Shown: positions 8,042 through 16,935, numbered from the stretch's first letter. The stretch is DNA of 64,000 nucleotides from Pseudarthrobacter sp. C4D7 (GCF_013359725.1 NZ_JABFMW010000024.1:1-64000); one strand, 5' to 3'. The notes: generated from the sequence alone by a model not told the origin. Numbers and translations: made by a program.

Positions 8042-8977
8042 TCAGGCGACGTCCGCGACGGGTTCACCAAGCCGCTTCAACCGCTGCCTTGCCGCCGTTT
8101 CGCTCGGACCCATCTGCCTCCGTGGACCGCCCAGGGCTAAATGCACGACGCCGAGCACCACCTTTGTGGTGAGCCGCACCGGCAGGGGAAACCGGCCCAG
8201 CCGTGGCACGGAGAGCCCCAGCATCTCCCGGTACCGGGGTTCCAGGCTGTAAACCGCGGCGGCAAACAGGATCCGGTAACCAGGCCTCAGCAGCGGGTGC
8301 AGCGGCGCATCGCGAATGAACTCCACGGTTTCCCTGACCCGGGCGTCCGCCCGCAGCCCGCCCTGCGTGTACCAGCGGTCCAGCTGGCTGCGCAGCTGCG
8401 CCTCCGTCAGCGGCGGGTCTTCCACCCCCATCAGCCGACCGGCCTGAGCCCACTCCCGGACGTAGGCATCCGCGCCGCCGGGGACGTCGCCGCCCCACAA
8501 CTTATGGGCTGCGAGGAAACCGTCCGTGAACGCGAGATGGATCCAGTTGGCCAGCGCCGGGTCGTTGGCACTGTAGGTGCGCACTTCGCCGTCGTTGTTC
8601 AGGTAATTGCCCTGGACCGGCTCATGCAGGCGGCGGACGCGCCGTGTTGCCTCCTCCGCTGCTGCGGTGGAGCCGTAGGTCACGGTGAAGATCCAGCGGA
8701 TGGTGTTGGCCAGCCGGCGCAAGGGATCGTCCCGGAAGTTGGAGTGCTCGTGCACCCCTGCCAGTGCGCCGGGGTGAAGGGACTGCATGAGCAGCGTCCG
8801 GATGCCACCCACAATGGGCGTCATGGACCCATGCACGGCCCACACCGCGGAACCGGGCAGGTGGTAGCCGGCGTCGTCGCCGTCGGCGAGCCTGACGGTC
8901 CAGTCCGGTGGGGCGTCGGCCCTGCCCGAGAAGGTCTTTTTGATCTCGTCCCGCCAGGTACGAAGGACATTGCGCAT
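8042..8977 (-). CDS. Oxygenase MpaB-like protein (DUF2236 family)
   Basis: A 311-residue protein of the DUF2236 family, which includes rubber oxygenase Lcp and fungal MpaB. Supporting blocks are L-P-G-S-A-V-W-A-V-H-G near residue 35, L-M-Q-S-L-H-P-G-A-L-A-G-V near 60, a histidine/asparagine-containing block E-H-S-N-F, and N-W-I-H-L-A-F-T-D-G-F near 150. In characterised members the histidines bind haem b. Its substrate is unknown. No signal peptide is seen, so it is probably cytoplasmic. The ATG at 8977 is chosen because conserved sequence starts soon after; the ribosome site is weak. It stands alone, divergent from the M23 peptidase gene. Confidence 0.85.
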   Translation of the reverse strand: MRNVLRTWRDEIKKTFSGRADAPPDWTVRLADGDDAGYHLPGSAVWAVHGSMTPIVGGIRTLLMQSLHPGALAGVHEHSNFRDDPLRRLANTIRWIFTVTYGSTAAAEEATRRVRRLHEPVQGNYLNNDGEVRTYSANDPALANWIHLAFTDGFLAAHKLWGGDVPGGADAYVREWAQAGRLMGVEDPPLTEAQLRSQLDRWYTQGGLRADARVRETVEFIRDAPLHPLLRPGYRILFAAAVYSLEPRYREMLGLSVPRLGRFPLPVRLTTKVVLGVVHLALGGPRRQMGPSETAARQRLKRLGEPVADVA

Positions 8978-9162
8978 GAGCCATTGTTGCCCATTTCCGC
9001 AAGGCAGGTGGATCCAGCCGCGAAACGCGGATCCCCACCCCCTAACGACCCACAAAAAACCCGCATAGTCCGGCGATGGGGTTTCAACGCCTGCGGTCCT
9101 GTGGTCCCATGGGACATACCGTCGAGACACCGTGCGGCAGGCCACGTCGTGGAGTAAGTCAA

Positions 9163-10773
9163 TTGGGCCAGAATCTTGTGCCCGGCAACCGTAAGCCGGA
9201 CCACCGTACCTTTCCGCCCGTTGCCCGCGCAGTCGCCGCGGCTGGGGTGCTGGCGGCCTCAGTTTGCGCCGTCAACCTCTCAGCCGGTCCCGGAGCGGCA
9301 CCGCAGCTGGCACGATTGTCCGCCGGCACCGGGACCACTTCCGGCAGCGTTTCCCCTGCCGGAACGTCCGCGTCTCCCGACGGCGGGCAGGCGGTTGGCG
9401 GGCCGGCCGCGACCGGTACGGACCAATTGGGCGCCGCAGCCTTGCCGACGGCCATTTTCTCCAGTCCGCAGGCCGCGCTGGCCTTTCCGCGCACGTCCTT
9501 TGGGGGAGCCGACCAGGCGGCGGCCATGACGGTGGGCCCCGCGGGTGCGGGCAGGCCCGTGGCCGGTTTCCTGATGGCGCCCCTGCAGCTCCTGGACCCC
9601 AGTTCGCCGTTTGGTTTCCGGGTCAGCCCGATCAGCGGGTCCGCGGGAGACTTCCACCTTGGCCAGGACTACGCTGCGCCCTGCGGAACCCCTGTCTATG
9701 CGGCGGATTCCGGTGTTGTGCGGGCAGCTGGCTGGCACCCCTGGGGCGGCGGAAACCGGATTGAAATCGACCATGGTGACGGGCTCATCACCACGTACAA
9801 CCACCTGGAATCCATTGGCGTCAACACCGGCGACCAGGTGCGGGTGGGCCAGGTCATCGCGCGCGTGGGCACCACCGGGTGGTCCACGGGCTGCCACCTG
9901 CATTTCGAGTCGATCCTGGATGGCCGCTACACCAACCCGCTGAGATGGAGATTCCTGCAGCTGCGCGCCCTGGATCAAACCCTTCCGGCCGGCATGGTTT
10001 CCTACGCTCCGGGCTCGGGTGTGTCCGGCGGCAGGGTCAGCTGGACCATCCCGCTCCAGATCGACTCCGGAGGCGGATTCCCTGCTGCCGGACTCCAGGT
10101 TTCGCCGTTCCCGCCGATTTTCTTGCCTGGCCCAGCGCCGTCGCCGTCGCAGGCAACGGGCATTGTGCTTCCTCCTCCCAACGTGCAACTGACGACGACG
10201 GCGCCGCCAACTGCTGAGCCTTCAGCAAGTGCCGTGCCAACTTCGCCCGGGCCGGTCGCCAGCGATCCATCGACTGCCACGGCAAGTCCATCGCCTACCT
10301 CCCCAACTACCGCCAGCCCGTCGCCGTCGGCTACTGAACCTGGGAGTCCTTCGCCTTCTCCCACCCCGACGTCTACGCCGTCGCCAAGTCCTTTGCCGAC
10401 CATAACTGAGCCGACCCCCAGCGAACCGGCACCCAGCGAACCGGCTCCGGCACCCACGACGGTCGAGCCGGCGCCCAGCGAACCGGCTCCGGCACCTACG
10501 ACGGTCGAGCCGGCACCCAGCGAACCGGCTCCGGCACCCACGACGATCGAACCGGCACCCAGCGAACCGGCTCCGGCACCCACGACAGTCGAGCCGGCCC
10601 CCAGCGAACCGGCTCCGGCGCCCGCTCCGGAACCTGTTCCCGTGGAGCCGGCACCAGCACCGACCACCCTTGCCCCTGAGCCTGTACCGACCGTGCCGCC
10701 GTCGGAGCCAGACCCAACGCTGACACCCACCCCTACTCCGACCGAAACAGCATCCACGCTGCCCCCGGCCTAA
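9163..10773 (+). CDS. Secreted M23 (LytM-type) peptidase with Pro/Glu-rich tail
   Basis: A predicted cell-wall peptidase of about 536 residues. After a basic start comes a signal peptide (P-V-A-R-A-V-A-A-A-G-V-L-A-A-S-V) and a low-complexity linker. The M23 domain has zinc ligands in H-L-G-Q-D and H-L-H-F-E, plus W-S-T-G-C before the latter. The last third is a Pro/Thr/Ser/Glu-rich tail with four and a half copies of EPAPSEPAPAPTTV. Such tails usually span the wall or hold a protein at the surface; no sortase motif is seen. The start is uncertain: a TTG at 9163 has GGAG 8 bases upstream, while the ATGs at 9076 and 9109 and the GTG at 9178 have no good site. Both zinc-binding motifs are intact, so it should be active. 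Confidence 0.85.
   Translation: MGQNLVPGNRKPDHRTFPPVARAVAAAGVLAASVCAVNLSAGPGAAPQLARLSAGTGTTSGSVSPAGTSASPDGGQAVGGPAATGTDQLGAAALPTAIFSSPQAALAFPRTSFGGADQAAAMTVGPAGAGRPVAGFLMAPLQLLDPSSPFGFRVSPISGSAGDFHLGQDYAAPCGTPVYAADSGVVRAAGWHPWGGGNRIEIDHGDGLITTYNHLESIGVNTGDQVRVGQVIARVGTTGWSTGCHLHFESILDGRYTNPLRWRFLQLRALDQTLPAGMVSYAPGSGVSGGRVSWTIPLQIDSGGGFPAAGLQVSPFPPIFLPGPAPSPSQATGIVLPPPNVQLTTTAPPTAEPSASAVPTSPGPVASDPSTATASPSPTSPTTASPSPSATEPGSPSPSPTPTSTPSPSPLPTITEPTPSEPAPSEPAPAPTTVEPAPSEPAPAPTTVEPAPSEPAPAPTTIEPAPSEPAPAPTTVEPAPSEPAPAPAPEPVPVEPAPAPTTLAPEPVPTVPPSEPDPTLTPTPTPTETASTLPPA
10423..10632 (+). repeat. 42-bp tandem repeats in the peptidase tail
   Basis: Four full 42-bp units (10423, 10465, 10507, 10549) and a fifth, partly diverged one (10591-10632) encode the 14-residue repeat E-P-A-P-S-E-P-A-P-A-P-T-T-V. 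Units differ by a few silent or conservative changes, so copy number may vary between strains. Confidence 0.92.
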
Positions 10774-10825
10774 GGGAATTTTCTTCCAGACCCGTACATC
10801 GGGCCGCCGGCACCGAATAACCGGC

Positions 10826-11338
10826 ATGAGCAACTCTTCCCTGACACGCAGCCAGCGGTCCCTCTACCCGATCCCGCTGATCCTGAACGATGGCACGAGG
10901 ACGAACTTCGGCCAGTTCAAAGGAAAGGTGGTGTTGGTGGTCAACGTGGCCTCCAACTGTGGCTTCACCCGGCAGTACGCGGGGCTGGAGGCCCTCTACG
11001 GCCAGTTCCGCGAGCGGGGCTTCGAGATCCTGGGCGTGCCGTGCAACCAGTTCGCAGGGCAGGAGCCGGGAACCGACAGTGACATTGCCGAGTTCTGTGA
11101 ACGGAATTTCGGTGTCTCGTTCACCCTCACTGCCAAGGCAGACGTCCGTGGCAGGAACCAGCACCTGCTCTATTCCGAGCTCACCAAGTTCAAAACCGGC
11201 CTGCTGCCGGGCCTGGTGAAGTGGAATTTCGAGAAGTTCCTGGTCAACCGCGAAGGGGATGTGGTGGCCCGGTTTGCCCCTACGGTTGAGCCGGACTCAC
11301 CGGACGTCATCGCTGCGATCGAGCAAGCGCTCGGATAA
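10826..11338 (+). CDS. Glutathione peroxidase family protein
   Basis: A 170-residue thiol peroxidase. It carries N-V-A-S-N-C-G-F-T with catalytic Cys45, G-V-P-C-N-Q-F-A-G-Q-E-P-G with the glutamine, and V-K-W-N-F-E-K-F-L with the Trp-Asn pair, which complete the active site. A cysteine in place of selenocysteine is normal for bacteria. Actinobacteria generally lack glutathione, and family members like this usually take electrons from thioredoxin, so peroxide reduction through thioredoxin is the likely role. It is cytoplasmic, with no signal peptide. The start ATG at 10826 has only a weak binding site but fits the family length. It lies 52 bases after the M23 gene. Confidence 0.94.
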   Translation: MSNSSLTRSQRSLYPIPLILNDGTRTNFGQFKGKVVLVVNVASNCGFTRQYAGLEALYGQFRERGFEILGVPCNQFAGQEPGTDSDIAEFCERNFGVSFTLTAKADVRGRNQHLLYSELTKFKTGLLPGLVKWNFEKFLVNREGDVVARFAPTVEPDSPDVIAAIEQALG

Positions 11339-11497
11339 GTGGCGACCGGCCGAATTTGCCCTGCAAAAGCGCAGTTCTTACAACTTTTTCCACATCAGCA
11401 ACGGAGATTCACCCCAAGTTTGCCAAATGTCTGATTGGATAAATATTACTGAAGGGTACAAGGGAAGAACGGCTTCCCACCGACCATAGAGGTAGCA

Positions 11498-12427
11498 ATG
11501 GAGAACATCGAGGCCGAACACCCCCGGCCACGCCACTTCCTACTCCACCTGAGTGACCCCCACCTGTTGGGAGGTCCAGAACCCCTCTACGGAACCGTTG
11601 ACAGCGAAGCCAGGCTCATCCAGCTTTTCGACGAAGTCAAAGCGTCAGGGGCCAGGCCGGAAGCCGTCATCTTCACGGGCGATCTCGCGGACAAAGGCGA
11701 TGCAGACGCGTATGTGAAGCTCCGGGCCATCGTGGAGCCGGCCTGCAAGGAAATGGGAGCCCAGGTCATTTGGGCCATGGGAAACCACGACGACCGGGCC
11801 AACTTCCGCAAAGGCCTCCTCGACCAGCCCGGCAGCACCGAGCCCGTGGATCACAGCTACTTCATCAACGGGCTGCGGGTCATCACCCTGGACACGACGG
11901 TCCCGGGGTTCCACCACGGCGAGCTCAGCCCGGCGCAGCTGGAGTGGCTGGCCCGGCAGCTGGAAACGCCTGCGCCGGACGGCACCATCCTTGCCCTGCA
12001 CCACCCGCCCGTCCCCTCGGTGCTGGACCTTTCGGTGCTGGTGGAACTGCGAGACCAGGCGTCACTGGCAGCAGTGGTGCGCAATTCGGATGTCCGCACC
12101 ATCCTGGGCGGCCACCTGCACTACTCCACCACAGCGAGTTTCGCCGGTGTTCCCGTCTCGGTGGCATCCGCCTCCTGCTACACCCAGGACCTGAACGTGC
12201 CCGTGGGCGGAACCCGCGGGCAGGACGGCGGCCAGGCCTTCAACCTGGTGCACGTGTATGAACACACCATCGTGCACTCCGTGGTGCCCATGGGCAGCGC
12301 GCCCACGGTGGGCGAGTACGTCTCGCCCGAGGAGACGGCCCGGCGGCTGAAGGCTGCCGGGGTAAGGATCCCGGAAACCACCAAACAACGCGCCAGCACC
12401 AAGCGCGGCGTGCCCACCCGGCAGTAG
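11498..12427 (+). CDS. Metallophosphoesterase, CpdA-type cyclic nucleotide phosphodiesterase
   Basis: A 309-residue calcineurin-like phosphoesterase. The five metal-binding blocks are in order: H-L-S-D-P-H-L (residue 17 on), [23 protein letters not shown] and G-G-H-L-H-Y-S. This set, with the G-N-H-D and H-H-P-P spacing, is typical of class III cAMP phosphodiesterases (CpdA, Rv0805). The start ATG follows AGAGGTAGC. cAMP hydrolysis is inferred from family; other phosphodiesters are possible. It is a single gene, convergent with the Stealth gene. Confidence 0.88.
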   Translation: MENIEAEHPRPRHFLLHLSDPHLLGGPEPLYGTVDSEARLIQLFDEVKASGARPEAVIFTGDLADKGDADAYVKLRAIVEPACKEMGAQVIWAMGNHDDRANFRKGLLDQPGSTEPVDHSYFINGLRVITLDTTVPGFHHGELSPAQLEWLARQLETPAPDGTILALHHPPVPSVLDLSVLVELRDQASLAAVVRNSDVRTILGGHLHYSTTASFAGVPVSVASASCYTQDLNVPVGGTRGQDGGQAFNLVHVYEHTIVHSVVPMGSAPTVGEYVSPEETARRLKAAGVRIPETTKQRASTKRGVPTRQ

Positions 12428-12492
12428 GGGCCGCCCCCGCGAAAGGGGACCCCCGTGTGCCCGAGCCGTCCGGCCCAAGCACAGTGGGTGGC

Positions 12493-14130
12493 TTACTTCT
12501 CCCAGGGTGCCTTGATGGGAAAGTACTGCTCCAGGAAATTCGTCACTACCTCGGCGCGTTCGTCGGCGCTGACCTCGGGGAAGCTGCCGTCGTTCAGGCA
12601 GAAGAAATCCATATTCCGCTTGGACAGCAGCTTGGGCAGGTACTTGAGGCCTGAGCGCATGGTGGTGTCCACATAGCGCACCTTGGCCGCAGTCTGCGTG
12701 ACGGCGCGGCCCGTCAGCAGGGCGTAGTAGTGGTAAAAGGAATTGGTCACGGAGATGTTGTCCGCGGCCCGGAACCTGCTGGCCGCCGTCTTGCGGAACT
12801 CCTCGGGGAACTCCTCCTCCATCTGGCCCACCACGCTCCGCCGCAGGGGCGCGGCCGTGTGTTCCAGGTGCCGGGTGGTGATTCGGCCGAACCGGTTCCA
12901 CAGAAGCTTTCGGTTTACCCGGGCCGCATTTTCGAACCCGCTGCGCTCGGCGTCATTTTCGCCCAGCCCAATCCGGGTTTCCGCCTCGATGAACTTGGTG
13001 ATGCCACCCGGGGTAAAGAACATGTCGGGTCCCACCGGACGGCCGAAGAACATGTCGTCGTTGGAATAGAGGAAGTGCTCGGACAATCCCTCGATGTGCT
13101 GGAGCTGGCACTCCACGGCCTGTGAATTATGCGTGGGAAGCACCGAGGGATCGGAGAAGAACTCCTCGCTCCGGACGATGGTGACCGAAGGGTGCTCGGC
13201 CAGCCAGGCCGGGGCGGGCGAGTCCGTGGCGATGAAGATCCGGCGGATCCAGGGCGCAAACATGTACACGGACCGCAGGGCGTACTTCAGCTCGTTGATC
13301 TGCCGGAACCGGGCTTCATGGTCGTCGCCCTCGCCCAGGACATGGCCCTGTTGCTGGGCACGGCGGGCCGCGATGTATTCGGGCGAACTGCCGTCCACCC
13401 AGGAGAACACGATGTCGATGTCGAAGCTGATGTCGCTGGCGTGGTCGGCGAACATGTTCTCGATCGTGGGCCAGGTGTGCCCGTAGCGTTCCACCGTTCC
13501 CCGGACCGCATCCTGGCGCAGCAGGGTCCTGCGGGTCAGGGAGTTTTCGATGGGGAGGATGAGCTGTTCGCCCTCAAAGGACCACAACTCGATCTGGACG
13601 CCGGCGGAGGCGCCGAACTCAAAACCGCCCACCGGCTCCACCCGCGGACGGTACAGCCGGAAGATCCGTGCCTGCCGGTTGGGCGACAGTTCGCCGTCCG
13701 CCACCAGCACGGACGTCTTCTTCTTGGCGTCCACGGTCATGGAGTAGAAGGGCTCGTCCCGGCAGGCTTCCACCAGGGCTGCCCTGAGTTTCTTCCGGTC
13801 CTTCCAGTCCAGGGCCAGTACGGGCCGGTGGTTGTTGCCGCGCACCAGAAGGTACGACAGGCCGGCATTGGCCAGGACATTGCGCAGGAAGAGAAGGTCC
13901 TCCACCATGGCCTGGTAGGGAGTCCTGGTGTCATTGATCAGGGCATAGCGGCCCTTGTGCCGGACGACGTCCGCCCGGTGGCTCAGCCGCCGCTCTGCTG
14001 CCGCCGACGTGATCTCGGCGTGAAATTGTTCCTCCACGGACGGTTGGGCGCCGTAGTAGACCTCGTCCTGGACCGGTGCTTCTGTAATGGTTGTCTCCGT
14101 GCTGGTGGAAGTGGGCACTCTTACCTGCAT
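12493..14130 (-). CDS. Stealth family capsular polysaccharide phosphotransferase
   Basis: A 545-residue member of the Stealth family, whose characterised relatives transfer hexose-1-phosphate units when building capsules or teichoic-like polymers. All conserved regions can be seen. CR1 is D-I-D-I-V-F-S-W-V-D-G-S near 237-250, and CR2 is F-R-Q-I-N-E-L-K-Y-A-L-R-S near 274-290. CR3 is L-P-T-H-N-S-Q-A-V-E ... F-L-Y-S-N-D-D-M-F-F near 331-362, and CR4 is F-F-C-L-N-D near 510. The first 235 residues are a separate, less conserved region. There is no signal peptide. GCAGGA precedes the ATG. The HAD phosphatase gene lies just upstream on the same strand, suggesting a joint role in cell-surface polymer synthesis. 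Confidence 0.93.
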   Translation of the reverse strand: MQVRVPTSTSTETTITEAPVQDEVYYGAQPSVEEQFHAEITSAAAERRLSHRADVVRHKGRYALINDTRTPYQAMVEDLLFLRNVLANAGLSYLLVRGNNHRPVLALDWKDRKKLRAALVEACRDEPFYSMTVDAKKKTSVLVADGELSPNRQARIFRLYRPRVEPVGGFEFGASAGVQIELWSFEGEQLILPIENSLTRRTLLRQDAVRGTVERYGHTWPTIENMFADHASDISFDIDIVFSWVDGSSPEYIAARRAQQQGHVLGEGDDHEARFRQINELKYALRSVYMFAPWIRRIFIATDSPAPAWLAEHPSVTIVRSEEFFSDPSVLPTHNSQAVECQLQHIEGLSEHFLYSNDDMFFGRPVGPDMFFTPGGITKFIEAETRIGLGENDAERSGFENAARVNRKLLWNRFGRITTRHLEHTAAPLRRSVVGQMEEEFPEEFRKTAASRFRAADNISVTNSFYHYYALLTGRAVTQTAAKVRYVDTTMRSGLKYLPKLLSKRNMDFFCLNDGSFPEVSADERAEVVTNFLEQYFPIKAPWEK

Positions 14131-14198
14131 GATAGTCCTGCCTGGGTAACGGAATGTTTCGGGGCCTTATTGCGGCTCCCCGGCGGGCCGGAAGGGGC

Positions 14199-15128
14199 TC
14201 AGCCGTCCAGTGCCGCGCGCCACGCGCGCAGGAAGGCTCCGCCGGCGTCGTCGTGGATCACTGTTGACTCCAGACCCAGGTCCGCCGCCGTCAGCACGGG
14301 GTAGGGCTTGTGGGGAACGCCGTCGGCGGGCCGCACGTCCACGTGCTTCACCGGATGGTCATTGTGGTGCAGCCAGTCCGCCATGGCGTAGTCGGTGCGC
14401 GAATCTCCCACCGTCCGCCACGCCTGCGGCGTGATGCCCTGTGCCGCGAGCAGCTCCACGGCGCGGCTCGCGCCCAGGTCCTTGCCCAGCCGCACCGACT
14501 CGATGTCCGTGGAGATGATGGTGGGATCCACGCGGTAGTCCACGTCGTCGTCGGAATTTGGCACATGGTGGTCAAGCCGGACCACGCCCAGCCCATGCCG
14601 GGCCATGAGTTCCATCGCCCGGGCGTCGAACAACTTCTGCTCTGCGAGGTAGTCGGCGCTGGGCACGTCGATGTGCTGCTCTACGGAGACCATGGCGCGC
14701 TTGGTTTCGTCAAAAAACATATGGGCGGCAAAGTCCGCAGCCACCAGCCGGCGGATGTCGTCCCCGTACGCTGACGGTACGGCAAGCTCCCGGTCCACAT
14801 GGACGGGGCCCGGGCCGGCGGATGTGTAGCTGAACCAGACGGCGCCCTTTTCGCAGACGGCGTGGATGACGGTCCCTGCCGGGATGCCGGCAGCGATCAT
14901 TGGTTCCATGACCTGCTCGCGGATGAAGGCGTCTGAGCGGCCGGTGTTGAAGATGACGGGGATTCCGGCTGCCGCGAGGGCCACCAGGTCCTCGATGATG
15001 CCGGGCTTGACGTCCCGTGTCACGGGGCTGGCCACCGGCCCGTCCACATCCAGCAGCAGCGCCAGCGGCGGGGCGGAGGGCAGGCGGGTTCCGGGCGCGG
15101 GCACGGCTGGGGACTCGGAGGCTGTCAT
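14199..15128 (-). CDS. HAD-superfamily hydrolase
   Basis: A 309-residue predicted phosphatase. Motif I is L-L-L-D-V-D-G at residues 24-30 (nucleophile Asp27, acid/base Asp29), motif II is F-N-T-G-R-S near 57-62, and motif IV is G-D-S-R-T-D-Y-A-M near 250. The cap region between motifs II and IV is large, as in Cof-type (class C2) HADs that act on sugar phosphates. It is 68 bases upstream of the Stealth gene on the same strand, so co-transcription is likely, and a sugar-phosphate substrate linked to the polymer is a reasonable guess. The start is the ATG at 15128; its binding site is weak. Confidence 0.88.
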   Translation of the reverse strand: MTASESPAVPAPGTRLPSAPPLALLLDVDGPVASPVTRDVKPGIIEDLVALAAAGIPVIFNTGRSDAFIREQVMEPMIAAGIPAGTVIHAVCEKGAVWFSYTSAGPGPVHVDRELAVPSAYGDDIRRLVAADFAAHMFFDETKRAMVSVEQHIDVPSADYLAEQKLFDARAMELMARHGLGVVRLDHHVPNSDDDVDYRVDPTIISTDIESVRLGKDLGASRAVELLAAQGITPQAWRTVGDSRTDYAMADWLHHNDHPVKHVDVRPADGVPHKPYPVLTAADLGLESTVIHDDAGGAFLRAWRAALDG

Positions 15129-15271
15129 GGGTCCATTCTGTCAGCAGGACCGGTGCTGCCCCGTAAATGCGCCCCCGGAGCGGCCACAGAGCGGATGGTT
15201 ACTGTTTGGCCACAACCTGGTGCGGGCCCGCCCTGCCACTTTCGCTGGGGCACCGCGGTGCCTACTGTGGC

Positions 15272-15574
15272 ATGGTGATATTCAAAGCTGTGGGCGAGGG
15301 CCGCCCTTACCCCGACCATGGTTACAGCACTCCCAAGCAGTGGGCCTCGCTGCCGCCGCGGCCGGTCCGTCTGGACGAACTCGTGACCACCAAACGCACC
15401 CTGGACCTGGAAGCGCTGCTGGCGGAAGACTCCACATTTTTCGGTGACCTGTTCCCGCATGTAGTGCAGTACCAAGGGACCCTCTACCTGGAGGACGGCC
15501 TCCACCGTGCGGTGCGGACCGCGCTGCACCAGCGCACCGCGATCCACGCCCGCGTCCTGGTGCTTGATGGCTAG
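15272..15574 (+). CDS. VapB-antitoxin-like conserved actinobacterial protein
   Basis: A 100-residue protein whose sequence (R-P-Y-P-D-H-G near 12, V-R-L-D-E-L-V-T-T, L-D-L-E-A-L-L-A-E-D-S-T, Y-L-E-D-G-L-H-R-A-V-R) matches a widespread actinobacterial family often labelled VapB-type antitoxin. No PIN-domain toxin gene is beside it; the partner is a LytR_C membrane protein whose ATG overlaps its stop (ATGGCTAG). The pairing suggests a job tied to the envelope protein rather than a toxin-antitoxin role, but this is inference. No membrane segment or DNA-binding fold can be picked out by eye. It is divergent from the HAD gene. Confidence 0.82.
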   Translation: MVIFKAVGEGRPYPDHGYSTPKQWASLPPRPVRLDELVTTKRTLDLEALLAEDSTFFGDLFPHVVQYQGTLYLEDGLHRAVRTALHQRTAIHARVLVLDG

Positions 15575-16241
15575 CAAGCGGCTAAAGGACCCCGGCATCC
15601 TTCATGGCCACCATGTTGTTTCCGGACCTGAGCTGCGCGCCGCCATCGAAGTGGCGGGGGAGGGCGACGGGACCGCCAGGATCCGCCGCCGCACACTGCA
15701 CGGCGTAGTGCTGGTGCTCCTGATCGGCCTGATCGCCGCAGGCATTATTCTGGCCCTGGCCATCATCAACGGCCGGCTGAAGCTGCCGTCGGCACAACCG
15801 GCCCCAACCCCTGTGGCCTCCTGCCCGGCGTCGATGTTCGACTACACGCCCACGGGCACGGTCAACGTCAACGTCTACAACTCCACCAGCCGGCCGGGCC
15901 TTGCCCGCTCCGCGGCGGATGAACTCCTGGCGCGGAGGTTCGTGGTGGGGAACGTGGCGAACATCAGCGCCGGTTACCGGGGCGTGGCCGCTGTCGTATC
16001 AGGCTCCGCAGGGCAGGCGTCGGCCTTCACGGTGCAGCGCCACGTGCCGGGATCCGACTACTTCCAGGACGGCAGGACCGACGCCAGCGTGGACGTCATC
16101 CTGGCGCAGGACTTCAAGGCGCTGGTCCCGCCGGAGCTGGTGGACCAGACCCCCGGCAGGCTCAGCTGCCCCCGGGAAAACCGGCGCACGGCGGATACGG
16201 ACAAGCTGCCGGTCCTTCCCGCAGCAGCTCCCACTCCCTGA
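15567..16241 (+). CDS. Membrane-anchored LytR C-terminal domain protein
   Basis: A 224-residue protein with a cytoplasmic head of about 45 residues. One membrane segment (G-V-V-L-V-L-L-I-G-L-I-A-A-G-I-I-L) follows, then a short Pro-rich linker and an extracytoplasmic LytR_C domain (V-N-V-N-V-Y-N-S-T-S-R-P-G-L-A near 95). LytR_C domains also occur at the end of LCP-family wall-polymer ligases; here the catalytic LCP domain is missing. The start ATG overlaps the preceding gene by 8 bases, so translation is probably coupled. The longer upstream frame only reads through that gene and is not used. Confidence 0.88.
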   Translation: MASKRLKDPGILHGHHVVSGPELRAAIEVAGEGDGTARIRRRTLHGVVLVLLIGLIAAGIILALAIINGRLKLPSAQPAPTPVASCPASMFDYTPTGTVNVNVYNSTSRPGLARSAADELLARRFVVGNVANISAGYRGVAAVVSGSAGQASAFTVQRHVPGSDYFQDGRTDASVDVILAQDFKALVPPELVDQTPGRLSCPRENRRTADTDKLPVLPAAAPTP

Positions 16242-16250
16242 CCGCCCGGC

Positions 16251-16901
16251 TCAGCCGGCCACAGCCGGAAGCTGGCCCACGCGGACGGGCCGCCCGCCGT
16301 CGTCGAACCTTGCTCCCGCGCCCAGCTGGATGAAGCGCACGGTCCGTGCCACGCGTGCCTCCAGTTCAGCCGTCTCGTCGCTGCCCCTCGCGGCGCTGGA
16401 GGACAGGGTGCCGAGGATCAGCTGGGACTGTTGGCCCACGTCCGCGGCCGGCAGGTAACCCTGCTCCATTCCGTCACGCAGGATGCCCTGCAGCAGGACG
16501 CTCAACTCGCCCACATGGTCGGAGAGTTTGGCGAACGACGACGGCGACAGCACCGCCCCCATGGCCGGCCCCGGCGGGAGGTGGCGCCGGCTGAGGTCAA
16601 CCACCTGGGCGCGCACGTACAGGGCCAGCCGCTCCACCGGATTCTCCAGGCGGTTCAGCGATTCGCGCAGGTCGGACAGGAATTTTTCCGTCTCATCCAG
16701 GGCGTAGGAGATCAGGAGTTCCTCTATGTCCGCGTAGTAGTTGTACACGGCCGTGCGCCCCACGCCCGCATGCCGGGCCACGTCTGTCATGGTCAGCCCG
16801 GGGAGGCCGTGGGTGAACAGGAGCTCGCCAAAAGCGGTGAGGATACGGCGCTGGGTGTCTGCACGTTGTTCGGCATTCGTGGCCGCTGAAATCCTGGGCA
16901 T
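16251..16901 (-). CDS. TetR-family transcriptional regulator
   Basis: A 216-residue regulator. The N-terminal helix-turn-helix is clear (F-G-E-L-L-F-T-H-G-L-P-G-L-T-M-T-D-V-A-R-H-A-G-V-G-R-T-A-V-Y-N-Y-Y, residues 25-57). The ligand-binding half is unassigned. The start ATG at 16901 has no ribosome site. A TAAAGT box 6 bases before it suggests a leaderless message, common in actinobacteria. An inverted repeat lies immediately upstream, so it probably represses itself. The FrnE-like gene is upstream on the same strand, 34 bases away; whether both are controlled together is unknown. Confidence 0.9.
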   Translation of the reverse strand: MPRISAATNAEQRADTQRRILTAFGELLFTHGLPGLTMTDVARHAGVGRTAVYNYYADIEELLISYALDETEKFLSDLRESLNRLENPVERLALYVRAQVVDLSRRHLPPGPAMGAVLSPSSFAKLSDHVGELSVLLQGILRDGMEQGYLPAADVGQQSQLILGTLSSSAARGSDETAELEARVARTVRFIQLGAGARFDDGGRPVRVGQLPAVAG

Positions 16902-16902
16902 A

Positions 16903-16927
16903 CAGACACTTTACCGTGATGTGTCAG
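16903..16927. promoter_or_regulatory. Inverted repeat at the TetR start, probable operator
   Basis: CAGACAC (16903-16909) and GTGTCAG (16921-16927) form an inverted repeat with one mismatch and an 11-base spacer. The spacer covers the TAAAGT -10-like box of the TetR gene, so bound protein would block transcription. Confidence 0.5.
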
Positions 16928-16935
16928 TAAAAGAG

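Noticed and set aside
10002..10757. Gly/Val/Ala-rich frame opposite the M23 peptidase tail
   Set aside because: It merely mirrors the Pro/Glu repeat DNA on the other strand.
15272..16241. Type II toxin-antitoxin locus
   Set aside because: The VapB-like protein has no PIN toxin next to it; the coupled gene is a LytR_C membrane protein.
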